Positions 1-9,714 are shown, counted from the first letter of the stretch. The stretch: 64,000 nt of DNA from Pontibacter diazotrophicus (GCF_003367245.1 NZ_QRGR01000014.1:101235-165234); one strand, 5' to 3'. The notes: generated from the letters alone by a model not told the origin. Program-made: numbers and translations.

Positions 1-1269
1 GCTTCTAGAGGCCAGGAGTATGTCGCCAACGAGGTGCTTGTGAAGTTTAAAGCAGGTGTTTCAGAGGAGGCCAGAGCTGCTGCGCTTGCCCGCATCAGCG
101 GAAAAGTAAAGGAGCATATCCTGACAAAAACGATGGAGCGCTTTGGCGACAGGGAGGGCTTTGTATTGGTTAACACGCCAATGGCAGCCCTGGAAGCCAT
201 AGACAAAATAAAAGGTGGTGCAGAAATTGAGTTTGCCGAGCCAAACTATATCTACCAGCATACCGCTACCTCTACTGACCCATACTACACCAATGGCTCT
301 TTGTGGGGTATGTACGGCGATGGTACAACACCTGCAAACGAATTTGGTAGTCAAGCAGGTGAGGCGTGGGCAGCTAACCATACAGGATCTGCTTCTGTAG
401 TGGTGGGTGTTATTGATGAAGGTATTCAGTACTCGCACCCTGATCTTGATAAGAATATCTGGACGAACCCTTATGACCCTATTGACGGGGTGGATAACGA
501 CGGAAACGGCTACGTGGATGACATCCGTGGCTGGGATTTTGATGGCAATGACAACGAAGTATATGACGGTGGCAACAGGGGCAGCCTTGACGACCACGGT
601 ACACACGTAGCCGGTACGATCGGTGCGGAAATGGATAATTCAGGTGTGGCAGGTGTAAACTGGGGCGTGACCATGATCTCCTGCAAGTTCTTGGGTAGAA
701 GAGGTGGTACTACGGCCAACGCTGTAAAAGCAGTTGATTATCTGACGGACCTGAAGACCCGCCATGGCATGAACATCGTAGCCAGCAACAATTCCTGGGG
801 CGGTGGCGGTTTTTCACAGGCCCTTTTTGATGCCATTAGCCGCGCAAATGCGAAAGAAATCCTTTTCGTGGCAGCTGCTGGTAACGGCGGAAGTGACGGT
901 GTAGGTGATGATAATGACGTAACAGCAAGCTACCCAGCTAACTATGCGGTGGATAACATTATCTCTGTTGCAGCTATTACGTCTACAGGTGCTAAGTCAG
1001 GTTTCTCTAACTATGGTGCTACCACAGTGGACCTGGGAGCTCCTGGCTCTGGTATTTATTCCACGACAGCTTTCAATACATATTCTTCTTACAGCGGTAC
1101 CTCTATGGCTACGCCGCATGTAACGGGTGGGGTCGCATTGTGGGCTGCTTCAAACCCCGGATCTACAGCTGCTCAAATGAAAGCCGCTATTATGAATAGC
1201 ACTGTTCCAACTGCTTCTTTAGCAGGTAAGACAGTAACCGGTGGCAGGTTGAATGTAAGCGGATTCTAA
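1..1269 (+). CDS. Secreted subtilisin-like serine protease (S8 family), 5' end outside window
   Basis: The frame is open from base 1, so the true start (and presumably a signal peptide) lies upstream; 422 codons are visible. The N-terminal part, with EVLVKFK followed by about 70 residues ending near AEPNYIY, resembles a fervidolysin-type inhibitor propeptide. The peptidase domain follows with the catalytic triad in order: Asp in GVIDEGIQYSHPDL, His in DDHGTHVAGTIG, Ser in SGTSMATPHVTGG, plus the oxyanion-hole Asn in ASNNSWGGGG. Asp/Asn/Gly-rich loops between Asp and His (near DPIDGVDNDGNGYVDD) look calcium-binding. The family cleaves proteins outside the cell. No C-terminal T9SS domain is present: the ORF stops shortly after the peptidase domain. 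The active-site Asp motif is IDEG rather than the commoner IDTG, which is seen in relatives. Confidence 0.93.
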   Translation, partial: ASRGQEYVANEVLVKFKAGVSEEARAAALARISGKVKEHILTKTMERFGDREGFVLVNTPMAALEAIDKIKGGAEIEFAEPNYIYQHTATSTDPYYTNGSLWGMYGDGTTPANEFGSQAGEAWAANHTGSASVVVGVIDEGIQYSHPDLDKNIWTNPYDPIDGVDNDGNGYVDDIRGWDFDGNDNEVYDGGNRGSLDDHGTHVAGTIGAEMDNSGVAGVNWGVTMISCKFLGRRGGTTANAVKAVDYLTDLKTRHGMNIVASNNSWGGGGFSQALFDAISRANAKEILFVAAAGNGGSDGVGDDNDVTASYPANYAVDNIISVAAITSTGAKSGFSNYGATTVDLGAPGSGIYSTTAFNTYSSYSGTSMATPHVTGGVALWAASNPGSTAAQMKAAIMNSTVPTASLAGKTVTGGRLNVSGF

Positions 1270-1277
1270 AATAAAAG

Positions 1278-1317
1278 CCTGATTCTGAAATTAAGTAGGA
1301 TTGTTTTCAGAATCAGG
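1278..1317. terminator. Hairpin after protease gene
   Basis: A 13-bp inverted repeat (1278-1290 with 1305-1317, arms CCTGATTCTGAAA and its complement) with a 14-nt loop starts 9 nt after the stop codon. It fits a transcription end for the protease gene. Confidence 0.6.
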
Positions 1318-1345
1318 GAATCTGGAGTATCGCATTCACCTGATA

Positions 1346-1419
1346 GTTGGATGTACAAGCTTAAACAAAAAGGGCAGGTAAATTTACCTGCCCTTTTTGT
1401 TTAAGCTTGTACATCCAAC
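1346..1419. terminator. 74-nt perfect palindrome, probable bidirectional terminator
   Basis: Positions 1346-1382 and 1383-1419 are exact reverse complements: 37 bp of stem with no unpaired spacer. It lies between the convergent protease (+) and erythromycin-esterase-family (-) genes, ending 20 nt from the stop of the latter. The arms contain AAAAAGGGCAGG and its complement, so each strand has a G/C-rich stem part followed by a T-run, as in an intrinsic terminator working both ways. Confidence 0.7.
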
Positions 1420-1438
1420 ATTGAGCACTTTACAAAAC

Positions 1439-2743
1439 TTATATCCCAAAAGGATATGTTTCCGGAGTTAAGTTCCCCTTCGGCTTCAGGTGCAGTGGAT
1501 GCAAAGCTCTGGTCTTATCTATGTATAAGAACGCATCGTAGCGGGAGGTTAATTTGGTGGGAACATAATTGCCTCTTTCTCTATCCGGGTTATAGACCAC
1601 GCCAATGGCTCTGTGCCCCAGCCAGCCTCTGAAGTGATCCTGTAAGGCGGAGTTTTCGTCAAAAATAAGCAGCTTGTTTTCCGGTGAAAAGGAGTGCAGC
1701 ATTTCTTCCACGCTGTGTTCTATGGCGGGAGGGACTCTCATTTCCTGCATCGGAGCACCCCACATGCTGCCGGCTATCACAGAGCCTTCATAAGAACCGA
1801 ATCCGACCAGCACTACTTCTTCCGGCTTATGCTGCTCCCGTACCAACTGGCCTACGTTCAGGTTGCCGCGGTCTGCCATGCTGGTGGCGCGTGCGTCACC
1901 TATGTGGGTGTTGTGCTCCCAGACAATTACCTTCGCGTCCGGGCCATGATGTTTCATGATAGAATTCAGGGTCTCCACCATGTGCAGGTCTCTGACGTTC
2001 CACGAATTTCCCCCGAAAGAGGCCATTGTTCTGTAGTATTTCTCACCATTAGCCGTCACCAGCGCATTTATTTCCGCATTCAGACCAGCTTCCGGCTGGC
2101 TATCATACTGTGGGGCCCGCTGCCGTACCGTCTGGAGCAATCGCAGCACCTCGTCTTTGCAGCTTTGCTTTAACATGCTAAGCGCTGAAGCATAGTTGTC
2201 TTCCTCTCCATAAGGCTCAAAGCAATCGATGGTTTTTTTTGCGTATTCAGCTGCTTCCGGGTCCTCCTTTTCAAGGTATTCCACGATGATTTCCATAGAC
2301 TCCCAAAGGCTATAGACATCGAGGCCGTAGAAGCCGATCTTTTTACCAGGGGAGAGGTTGCTGTTATGCTTCCGCAACCATTCGGCCAGGGCTGCAACTT
2401 CCCAGTTCGCCCACATCCAGGTAGGCCACCTATCAAACAGACTCAAAACATCCTCTATAGATTCAGGTGTACCAGGTTCCCCTTTTATCCACCTGTTTAT
2501 CTCGAAGCAGTCCGGCCAGTCGCCTTCCACGGCAATGCAGGAAAAACCTTTTTCCTGTATCAGCCTGCGTGATATTTCAGCTCTCCAGGTATAGTACTCA
2601 TGGGTGCCATGCGAAGCCTCGCCGAGCAGCACATACCTGGCATTGCCGATACGCTCCATCAGCGGGTCCAGGTCCGCTGCATTCTGAAGCCGATGAAATT
2701 CCTTTGTAAGATCTATAGTTTTATCTGCATTGATTTCTGCCAT
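1439..2743 (-). CDS. Erythromycin esterase family protein
   Basis: The 434-residue product belongs to the erythromycin esterase / EreA-like fold family (PF05139). Visible hallmarks are LGEASHGTHEYY at about residues 39-50, VEGDWPDC at about 72-79 and VWEHNTHIGDAR at about 265-277, which carry the conserved His and Glu residues of the presumed active site. True EreA/EreB hydrolyse macrolide lactones, but most family members are chromosomal proteins of unknown substrate, some linked to succinoglycan or stress genes. No signal peptide is seen, so it should be cytoplasmic. It lies 107 nt downstream of the DUF2267 gene on the same strand, possibly co-transcribed. Macrolide resistance should not be assumed. 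Confidence 0.88.
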   Translation of the reverse strand: MAEINADKTIDLTKEFHRLQNAADLDPLMERIGNARYVLLGEASHGTHEYYTWRAEISRRLIQEKGFSCIAVEGDWPDCFEINRWIKGEPGTPESIEDVLSLFDRWPTWMWANWEVAALAEWLRKHNSNLSPGKKIGFYGLDVYSLWESMEIIVEYLEKEDPEAAEYAKKTIDCFEPYGEEDNYASALSMLKQSCKDEVLRLLQTVRQRAPQYDSQPEAGLNAEINALVTANGEKYYRTMASFGGNSWNVRDLHMVETLNSIMKHHGPDAKVIVWEHNTHIGDARATSMADRGNLNVGQLVREQHKPEEVVLVGFGSYEGSVIAGSMWGAPMQEMRVPPAIEHSVEEMLHSFSPENKLLIFDENSALQDHFRGWLGHRAIGVVYNPDRERGNYVPTKLTSRYDAFLYIDKTRALHPLHLKPKGNLTPETYPFGI

Positions 2744-2850
2744 AGTGAATATGAATGTTTAGGTACAACATGGTAGGTCCCTGGTAAAGAGTAATATATT
2801 TCTGCAATACCTGCTGAAGAAGTATAACTGCAGGTATATAAAGTACCGGG

Positions 2851-3309
2851 CTATTGGCCTTTCTCTGCTTTTACCGGAAACAGCGGTTGGATTTCCTTTG
2901 GCATCTGTGTAGCGATATGCTGCAGTTGGCCTTCCGTTAAATAGCGGGTGCCCAGCGAGGTTAGTATCATGGAGATAAGGTCTTCTGTAGATTGGCCCCA
3001 GTCGAACTGCCGCTCACCGAATTTTGCCTGCTCCTGCTTTACGGCTTCTTTAAATTCTTCTAAGCTGTCGATTTTCAGAGGTTTTTCCCTGTATTCCCAT
3101 TGCTCTACATAAATTCCTCGCAGGAACATAGGCAGTTGCGAAAGCACATGAAATGATTCGCTGATGGTGATGCGGTCGCGCAGGACATGCAGAACGGATC
3201 TTAGCAGGATGTATGTTTGTCCCTTTTCCTCCGGGTGGCCCATATCAGCAGCCAGCTCGTTGAGGTATTCATTGCCTTCCTGTGCGAATTTGTCAAAGTA
3301 GTTTGCCAT
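2851..3309 (-). CDS. DUF2267 domain protein
   Basis: This 152-residue acidic cytoplasmic protein matches the DUF2267 family by its overall pattern: an N-terminal helix (FDKFAQEGNEYLNELA), the segment LLRSVLHVLRDRITISES, then LPMFLRGIYVEQW and a C-terminal half repeating the helical layout. Members are widespread in Bacteroidota and Actinobacteria; no biochemical activity is established. It precedes the erythromycin-esterase-like gene on the same strand, and both families often sit among general stress genes, so a stress role is possible but unproven. Confidence 0.8.
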   Translation of the reverse strand: MANYFDKFAQEGNEYLNELAADMGHPEEKGQTYILLRSVLHVLRDRITISESFHVLSQLPMFLRGIYVEQWEYREKPLKIDSLEEFKEAVKQEQAKFGERQFDWGQSTEDLISMILTSLGTRYLTEGQLQHIATQMPKEIQPLFPVKAEKGQ

Positions 3310-3518
3310 AGTTTTATTTTCGGTTATAGTGTTATTTAATTGATTGACGATAAAGTGATTCGTGTCGTATACCTTCGTATATATCTGTTAAATAGTTTGT
3401 TTGGTAAAACCAGCCGCTGAAAGCGAAACATGCTAGAAACATTAGCTGCTGTTACCTCTTCTCAAAGCTTCTTAATGTGTTTAAAATTAGCTTTGTCTCT
3501 TAGGCATAAATTCCGCTT

Positions 3519-3854
3519 TTATTTATTTGTGTTCACTACCATAATATACCTGGCGCTGCGTCTGCTTTTCTGCTCCAAAACCTCCATTGCCGTTTTCAAG
3601 CTTTCTGAGGCTTTTGCTTTTGCCTGCTCTCTCAGTATATAATGGTAGTTCTGGTATTTTTTTCCGTCCGGGTCGCCAAAGCACCTGGCAAAATCTCTCA
3701 CCTCAAGGTCCCGCACATGAGTTGCTTCATTTAGGTATGCCACCTTAAAGCCTTTCCCGCAAAGCTGCTCCGAGGCAGAGAAAGCCGACTCAAAGTCCTC
3801 AAACCCTGTGAGCAGATAGCCTGTCCTTAAATCAACAAATTCAATTTCTTTCAT
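3519..3854 (-). CDS. Small hypothetical protein
   Basis: A protein of about 111 residues starting MKEIEFVDLRTGYLL; the frame extends upstream to an alternative start at 3893 (124 residues). It has a mixed alpha/beta look in the N-terminal half, with YLLTGFEDFESAFSASEQL and VAYLNEATHVRDLEVRDF, and a basic helical C-terminus (REQAKAKASESLKTAMEVL). The start at 3854 is preferred because the upstream extension is short and unlike the rest. I do not recognise the family. No membrane segment or signal peptide is present. A short reading frame on the same strand ends at 3841, overlapping its start by 14 nt. Confidence 0.55.
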   Translation of the reverse strand: MKEIEFVDLRTGYLLTGFEDFESAFSASEQLCGKGFKVAYLNEATHVRDLEVRDFARCFGDPDGKKYQNYHYILREQAKAKASESLKTAMEVLEQKSRRSARYIMVVNTNK

Positions 3855-3893
3855 AAAATGGTATATCGTAAAAGATAATCTCAGCAATTCCAT

Positions 3894-4313
3894 GTTTCAC
3901 TGCATGCTCTACATGCTGAAGCATGTCCCTCTCTTGTCTATCTCTATCAACCCTGCTTGGCGTATTACTATGGTGCCGGGGTTGAGGAAGAAAAATGCTA
4001 TGCCGTTCCTGATTCTTTATACATGATAACCGTGACATTGGTGCCTGACAAGGATACATTTAAGTATTTATTGGAAAAGTTAAGGGTTAACACGGAAGAG
4101 GATAAATCTTGCTTCAAAAGCCAGCACTTGGTGTTGTTATGGACTGTATGAATGGGGCACATCATGCTTACTTGATCCGGGTCACTATAAATACGGATAT
4201 AAATTCAGTATTTTCCTGTGAATTGTTCTGGAAGAGAAGGGGTTATCTTTGTCCAGCACAGATACTTCGACCTGAAGCATTTGGAACTGGAGCAAAAGGA
4301 AAAAAGCAGACTG
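3894..4313. other. Intergenic region, no confident gene
   Basis: Two short overlapping frames on opposite strands occur here (3841-4059 minus, 3957-4151 plus). The end of the minus-strand frame (residues MLQHVEHAVKHGIAEIIFYD) looks somewhat coding and its stop overlaps the start of the next minus-strand gene, so a small leader or gene remnant is possible. Nothing else is supported. Confidence 0.3.
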
Positions 4314-4616
4314 ATGTCAAATAATATAACATGTGAATTAGTAAAGTTTGAAACGATGGTGAGCGACGGCGTCATAACCTCCTTCTGGGTTTCGGTTCGC
4401 AGCCATGGACTTTGGCTACAGGCTGCCCAAAGCGCCGTAGAGCAAATAGTACCCCTCGAAAAGGACATGTTCAATTCACTTTCCACTTTCTTTTATGGTG
4501 TGGAGAAAATCGAGTATAGGTCCCACGACTATACCAACCTTAAGTGCTTCGTTAACGCCCGTGTGATGCTCGACAGGCTGCTAAACAAAGAAGACAACGG
4601 AGTAGAAGACCGCTAG
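4314..4616 (+). CDS. Small hypothetical protein
   Basis: A 100-residue protein starting MSNNITCELVKFETMVSDGV; the frame is open from 4218, but the residues before 4314 look non-coding. The composition (LWLQAAQSAVEQIVPLEKDMF, FFYGVEKIEYRSHDYTNLKCF) is that of a soluble alpha/beta protein. No family is recognised. The antisense frame over the same bases is a poorer candidate because its composition is Ser/Cys/Phe-rich without structure. Placed alone between a minus-strand gene and the histidine kinase that follows. Confidence 0.5.
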   Translation: MSNNITCELVKFETMVSDGVITSFWVSVRSHGLWLQAAQSAVEQIVPLEKDMFNSLSTFFYGVEKIEYRSHDYTNLKCFVNARVMLDRLLNKEDNGVEDR

Positions 4617-4813
4617 GAGTAAGACAAAGTCGCGGCATTTCAGGCAGTATTTTCCAGGCAAACGTTCTGTACACTTTTCGCCTTCTCAACACATCATTTA
4701 AAGCGGAAACTTATCCTCTTACCTGCAATAGTAATTTACTTTAAACTATTGTGTCTTTTAAATTGTCTCTTTAAGCTGAAGCGGCCTAAGGGATAACAAC
4801 GTTTCCTTACGCC

Positions 4814-5902
4814 ATGTCACAGACAATAAACACGTTTGGCTTCAGCCAGGCCCTGTTAGAACGTACCTCACAAGTAGTTTTTTCATATGATCTTACCTCC
4901 GGCAAGTTCACTTACCTGAACCCTGCCTTCGAACAGGTTTTCCTGAAAACGCGGGAGAGCGCCTCTAATCTTTCATCCTTGCTTAGCATGGTGCACCCGG
5001 AAGACCTGAATGACTTAGAAGCGAAGTACCGGCAGGTGCTGGATGGGAAGTTGCTGAGGGATATAGAGTTCCGGATTCTGTTGGATGACCTAAGGGAGCG
5101 GTGGCTTTGCCTGACACCTTACCTGCTGGAGGAAAAACCCGGGCAAAGGCAAATAATAGGTTTTGCCGATGATATCACGCACAGTAAAAATCACAGCAGC
5201 TACCTGAAGCGATATTCAGATAAAAAGAACGCCGTCCTAAACATCCTCTCGCATGATTTGGCGGGCCCGATGGCCATGATCCAAAGCCTTTCTGCTCACC
5301 TGCTGGATGACCTGCAGGATGACAAAAATAAAGATATCAGCAAGCTCATTGACCTGATCAGACAAAGCAGCCAGCAAGGGACACAACTGATCCAGGAGTT
5401 TGTGAGCCAGGAGTTCCTGGAGTCTACCCACACGGAGGTTATCAAACAGCGTATTGACATTGTGGAGCGGATGAAAAAGGTAATGGAGAAGTACAGTCAA
5501 ACCGAAAACGAAACCAGCAAAACCTACCACTTTTATGCCTCCAGCGACAGTATCTATATGGAACTGGACGACAACAAGTTTATGCAGTGTATCAACAACC
5601 TGATTTCTAATGCGATAAAATTCACACCTGACGGAGGAACGATCACTGTCAGCGTGGAGAAAGAGCAGGATACAGTGCTGTTTACGGTGGCCGACAACGG
5701 AATAGGCATACCTGCAAAATACCATAACTCCTTGTTTGATAAATTCACCGAAGCCCGCAGGCCCGGCATTAAAGGAGAGCCTTCTATAGGTTTGGGTATG
5801 TCCATTATAAAAACCATTGTAGAATGGCACAAAGGCCAGATATGGTTTGAGAGTGAGGAAAGCAAAGGCTCCACCTTTTACATTCGCCTTCCTAAAAAAT
5901 AA
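4814..5902 (+). CDS. PAS-domain sensor histidine kinase
   Basis: A 362-residue soluble kinase. Residues about 10-125 form one PAS/PAC sensor (FTYLNPAFEQVF, MVHPEDLNDLEAKY, IIGFADDITHSK). The HisKA box is ILSHDLAGPMAMIQSL with the phospho-acceptor His at residue 147. The ATPase domain shows the N box (CINNLISNAIKF), G1 (VADNGIGIP), F box (LFDKFTEA) and G2 (GLGMSIIKTIV). There is no transmembrane segment, so the PAS domain should sense an intracellular signal. No response regulator is adjacent; the next gene is a second kinase of a different class on the same strand. Confidence 0.9.
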   Translation: MSQTINTFGFSQALLERTSQVVFSYDLTSGKFTYLNPAFEQVFLKTRESASNLSSLLSMVHPEDLNDLEAKYRQVLDGKLLRDIEFRILLDDLRERWLCLTPYLLEEKPGQRQIIGFADDITHSKNHSSYLKRYSDKKNAVLNILSHDLAGPMAMIQSLSAHLLDDLQDDKNKDISKLIDLIRQSSQQGTQLIQEFVSQEFLESTHTEVIKQRIDIVERMKKVMEKYSQTENETSKTYHFYASSDSIYMELDDNKFMQCINNLISNAIKFTPDGGTITVSVEKEQDTVLFTVADNGIGIPAKYHNSLFDKFTEARRPGIKGEPSIGLGMSIIKTIVEWHKGQIWFESEESKGSTFYIRLPKK

Positions 5903-6182
5903 GTGCATTTGAACACTGAAAATGCGCAGGGGCCTCAATATATAGGCTTATTCCTGCACACGGACAAATAAAACTGTTGTGGTTCCTGTTTAAAGTAGGT
6001 ATGTTTACATATCAGGGGGGTGTACCTGAATGTTGTGCCGTGCCGGTACTATACTGGCAGGGGCAAAGAAACATGCTGATTCCGGGTGTTTGGGTGCTGC
6101 TCAAAAGAGCAATATCCTGCCTGCAATGTCAGAGTCAGAGGAAGTAGTTTGTCAGCCTTACATAGCACGAGAAAGGACACTT

Positions 6183-8561
6183 ATGAGAAATGACAGCACC
6201 CGCTCTAACATTAGTTCTGATTTTCAGAAAGCCCTGGCTCAAAAAGAGGCTGATGCACAGTGGGATTACGAAAAGCTTTTGAAATTGATAGCAGCTGTAC
6301 CGGATGCTTACCTCATTTTGTCTCCTAACCTTAACATACGGCTTGTATCCGATGCTTATCTGGCGGCTACTCTATCTGCTCGGGAAGACTTGCTTGGAAA
6401 ATACATTTTTGACGCTCTCCCGGAAAACCCCGCTACACCAGATGCAAATGCTGCTGAGAACCTGCACAACTCTTTAAAAAGAGTGCTGAATACAAAGGAG
6501 CCGCACCAGATGGAGCTACAGCGCTATGCAGCGCCCATACCCGCGCACCTTGGCGGTGGCATTGAAGAAAAGCACTGGAGCCCTCTCAACACCCCGGTGC
6601 TGAACAACTCAGCCGAAGTTTGCTATATCATTCATAAAATAACGGAAGTTACAGAACTGGTCAGGAGCCAGGAGAAAGTAAAGGACCTTAAGGAGGAACG
6701 GCGTTTACTGCAGGCAACACTTGACCAACTCCAGAATATACAGCAGAAGCTGGAGGAAGAGCAGCGGCGACTTGAGGATGCGCAGACACTGGGCCACATT
6801 GGTAGCTTTGAGGCAGCCTACCCGTATGATGCTATCAGTTGGTCGGATGAATTATACCGCATTCACGGCTTAAAACCGCAGAGCGAAAATATAGTCTTTG
6901 AGGCGTATGCAGCCTTCATTCATCCGGATGACAGGGAAAGGTATGAAAAAGCTTTGGAGGGATTTTACAAAGAGAATAAGGAACTTAACCATATTTACAG
7001 GATCGTCCGGAGAGACGGGGTGGAGCGGGACCTGCACCTGAAGGGGGAAATAGTGCGTGATGCAACTAACAGGGCTATCCTGGTGAAGGGTACGATACAG
7101 GACATTACAGAACAGGTGCAGGCCCAGCAGAAAATACGCGAAAACGAAATGCTGCTGCGCGAGGCAGAGCAGGTGGGCCATGTGGGGAGTTACTATGGTG
7201 ATATTGACACGCTAACCTTCCGGTTTTCTGAGGGCATGTTCAGTTTACTGGGGCTTGAACCTGAAGAAAGTGTCATCTCTCTGGAGCAGATTGATGCTTC
7301 TTCACACCCTGATGATGCACTGGTGGTCCGGCAGATACTCGACCAGGCCATCCGTAACAAGCAGCCTTACGAGTACTTACGGCGCGTTTACAGGCGAGAC
7401 CGCCAGGTGCGGTATCTGCACAGCACAGGCAAGGTAAAATGCGATAGTGATGGCAAGGCAGTCAAGTTGATAGGTATCGTGCATGACATCACGGAGCGAA
7501 AGCAGGCAGAAGAAAAGATCCGCCAAAGCGAACTGCACTTCCGTACGCTGATAGATAACACGCCCGATGTCATTACCCGCTGGGACAAAGACCTCAGGAT
7601 TGTGTTTAACAACCAAAGCTTCGAAACAAACTCTGATTTCCCTGTTCCGCTGCTGCTCCTGCAGGAAACTGTTGAGACAGAGCAGCCTGAAAACAAGCGC
7701 CTGCCTTTGAAAGAAAAAATCAGGGAGGTTTTACAGTCAGGTGAAACACTGGACCACTATAACTCCTATGCCTTGCCTCATGGCAGGGTGTATTACCATT
7801 CCCGGCTTGTGCCGGAATTTAGTGAAGACGGCACGATACAAAGTGTGTTGGTCATTGCCCGTGACATATCTGCCCTTAAGCGGCTGGAAAAGGAAAACCT
7901 GGAGCTGCGGCTAAACCAACAGAGAGAGCTGCTTTTAACAATTATGGAAACCCAGGAAGCAGAGAGAAGGCGCATTGCGGAAGCCTTACACAACGGCATC
8001 GGGCAGCTGCTTTACGGCGCTAAACTTAACCTGGACAAACTCACCAAGGAGGTGGTGACACAGGATGCTATAAAAATGAAGGCTTCTGTAATAAAAACGG
8101 AAGAGATGCTGGATCAGGCAATCGCCCAGGCCCGCACAATCTCTCATGAACTTACCCCCTCCGTTTTAGAGCATTTTGGGCTGGAGGTTGCCATGAAACA
8201 GATTTGTGCTACATTAAATACAGAAAAGCTGGAGTTTCAGTGCCTTGTTTTTAGCCTTCGGAACGAACTGGAGAGGCATCTGCAGATAAGTATTTACCGC
8301 ATGGCACAGGAACTGGCAAACAATATTGTAAAGCACGCCCAGGCGACAGAGGCAAGCCTGCTGCTGCGGGAGCAAAAAGATTCCCTGGTGCTGCTGGCCG
8401 AAGACAATGGCAAAGGCTTTGAGCTGGAACACATCCAGACAAAGGGGATAGGCATCAAATCTCTCCAGGACCGGGTGAAGCTGTTGAGTGGCACCATACG
8501 CATCAATTCTGCGCCAGGCCAGGGAACACTGATCCAGATCACCCTGCCTCTTACAACCTGA
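6183..8561 (+). CDS. Multi-PAS sensor histidine kinase with HisKA_3 (NarL/DegS-type) core
   Basis: About 792 residues from the chosen start. The frame is open from an ATG at 6030, but ATG 6183 has AAAGGA 5 nt upstream and the extra N-terminus looks non-coding. Four PAS-like sensors follow each other (starting near VPDAYLILSPNL, LGHIGSFEAAY, VGHVGSYYGDI and LIDNTPDVITRW), the second preceded by a coiled coil (LQNIQQKLEEEQRRLEDAQ). The dimerisation box ERRRIAEALHNGIGQLL carries the phospho-His at about residue 603. The HATPase has NNIVKHAQAT and EDNGKGF. This is the class that normally signals to LuxR/NarL-type regulators, but none is next to it. Soluble; no membrane helices. Confidence 0.9.
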   Translation: MRNDSTRSNISSDFQKALAQKEADAQWDYEKLLKLIAAVPDAYLILSPNLNIRLVSDAYLAATLSAREDLLGKYIFDALPENPATPDANAAENLHNSLKRVLNTKEPHQMELQRYAAPIPAHLGGGIEEKHWSPLNTPVLNNSAEVCYIIHKITEVTELVRSQEKVKDLKEERRLLQATLDQLQNIQQKLEEEQRRLEDAQTLGHIGSFEAAYPYDAISWSDELYRIHGLKPQSENIVFEAYAAFIHPDDRERYEKALEGFYKENKELNHIYRIVRRDGVERDLHLKGEIVRDATNRAILVKGTIQDITEQVQAQQKIRENEMLLREAEQVGHVGSYYGDIDTLTFRFSEGMFSLLGLEPEESVISLEQIDASSHPDDALVVRQILDQAIRNKQPYEYLRRVYRRDRQVRYLHSTGKVKCDSDGKAVKLIGIVHDITERKQAEEKIRQSELHFRTLIDNTPDVITRWDKDLRIVFNNQSFETNSDFPVPLLLLQETVETEQPENKRLPLKEKIREVLQSGETLDHYNSYALPHGRVYYHSRLVPEFSEDGTIQSVLVIARDISALKRLEKENLELRLNQQRELLLTIMETQEAERRRIAEALHNGIGQLLYGAKLNLDKLTKEVVTQDAIKMKASVIKTEEMLDQAIAQARTISHELTPSVLEHFGLEVAMKQICATLNTEKLEFQCLVFSLRNELERHLQISIYRMAQELANNIVKHAQATEASLLLREQKDSLVLLAEDNGKGFELEHIQTKGIGIKSLQDRVKLLSGTIRINSAPGQGTLIQITLPLTT

Positions 8562-8617
8562 GCAAATAGAGCTTTATCATTACGAATGTCTTGCTAAGGC
8601 ATTCAACAAAAGGATTT

Positions 8618-9262
8618 TCACCCTTTCTTCAGCGCTTCAGAAACAGGAGTATCACCAGCCACCAGATCAAAAGCGCGGTTAAAGGTGCTTTCTTCGTTCA
8701 AAGCTGTGATAACGGTTCTGGCTACATCCTCACGTGGTATAGAACCTCTCTCCAGATTTTCAGCAACATTGATTTTTCCGGTTCCCGGTTCATCCAAAAG
8801 CCCGCCCGGACGAATAATAGTATAGGTCAAGCCGCTTTGCTCCAGTATTTTGTCTGCATAGTGTTTGGCAACATAGTAAGGCCGTAACGCTTCGTTCCAT
8901 TTTTCTCTGTTGTGTGCCTGAAGTGCACTAACAATGATGAAGCGTTTTACCCCTGCTTTTATAGCAGCTTCTATCGTTTTCGCTGCTCCATCCAGGTCTA
9001 TCAGGAGGGTTTTGTCTGCCCCGGTGTGTCCGCCGGAACCCGCGGTAAAAACAATGGCATCACAATCTTTTGCACCCGCTGCAATTTCATCCACACTGCC
9101 CTCCAGGTTTACAACTGCGGATTCTACTCCAAGTGTTTTAAAGTATGCGGCTTGCTCTTCCTTTCTTACCATTGCTCTGGCGGAATGATCGTTACTTTCT
9201 TTTAAAAGGTGGATGAGATGTTGCCCTATTTTTCCACTTGCTCCAACAACGAAAACTTTCAT
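8618..9262 (-). CDS. NAD(P)-binding atypical SDR (YhfK-like)
   Basis: The 214-residue product is a Rossmann-fold protein of the NAD(P)-binding/atypical short-chain dehydrogenase class. The dinucleotide motif VVGASGKIGQHLI is at the N-terminus; DAIVFTAGSGGHTG, FIIVSALQAHNR and YTIIRPGGLLDEPGTG follow the family pattern seen in YhfK, BVR-B and SDR5-type proteins. It has the YxxxK-like YVAKHYADK segment. The substrate is unknown; relatives often act as redox or stress-linked reductases or cofactor sensors. It is a single gene convergent with the histidine kinase upstream. Confidence 0.87.
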   Translation of the reverse strand: MKVFVVGASGKIGQHLIHLLKESNDHSARAMVRKEEQAAYFKTLGVESAVVNLEGSVDEIAAGAKDCDAIVFTAGSGGHTGADKTLLIDLDGAAKTIEAAIKAGVKRFIIVSALQAHNREKWNEALRPYYVAKHYADKILEQSGLTYTIIRPGGLLDEPGTGKINVAENLERGSIPREDVARTVITALNEESTFNRAFDLVAGDTPVSEALKKG

Positions 9263-9714
9263 ATAATACTGTTCTTTAGTTATAGTTAATTCTTGTTTCT
9301 TCAGCTCTGTGTATACTCAATAGAATGATAAATGATGTCTCTTCTCATGGCTATATGGTTTTAGGAGAGCATCTGCAGCCTGTATAAACCAAACGCTGGC
9401 GCTTAAAACACATTTCATATAGCCTTTCGCAATGTTTTGCGTATATCAGCAGATGGTAACCTAGAAGAGTACTTTACCTTGTTTGATTAAAATATTACCT
9501 ATAAAAAGGGGCTACGAATAATTGATAGCTATTTTTCCCTTCTGTATTAATATTTTATCAGAGCCATCAACTCCTCTCCGGGTATGTCCTGAAAGAGGAG
9601 TCTGCGTAAGGATTTGAATCTGGGAATGAAACCTGAGAGGAGCTTTGACTTCATCCTGTGTTCTGCATTTCTGAGTGAAGGTATGAGAAATAACATATTA
9701 AAATAAAACTAGTT
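9263..9714. other. Intergenic region between divergent genes
   Basis: About 450 nt, AT-rich, separating the minus-strand SDR gene from the plus-strand cytochrome b fusion; it must hold both promoters. No coding frame, clear operator or strong hairpin was identified. Confidence 0.5.

Noticed and set aside
1439..2743. Macrolide resistance gene
   Set aside because: The esterase family is broad and this copy sits with a DUF2267 gene, with no mobile context. Sequence alone does not support drug inactivation.
5237..5938. 233-codon minus-strand frame
   Set aside because: Antisense to a clear histidine kinase; His/Phe/Arg-rich shadow without a domain.
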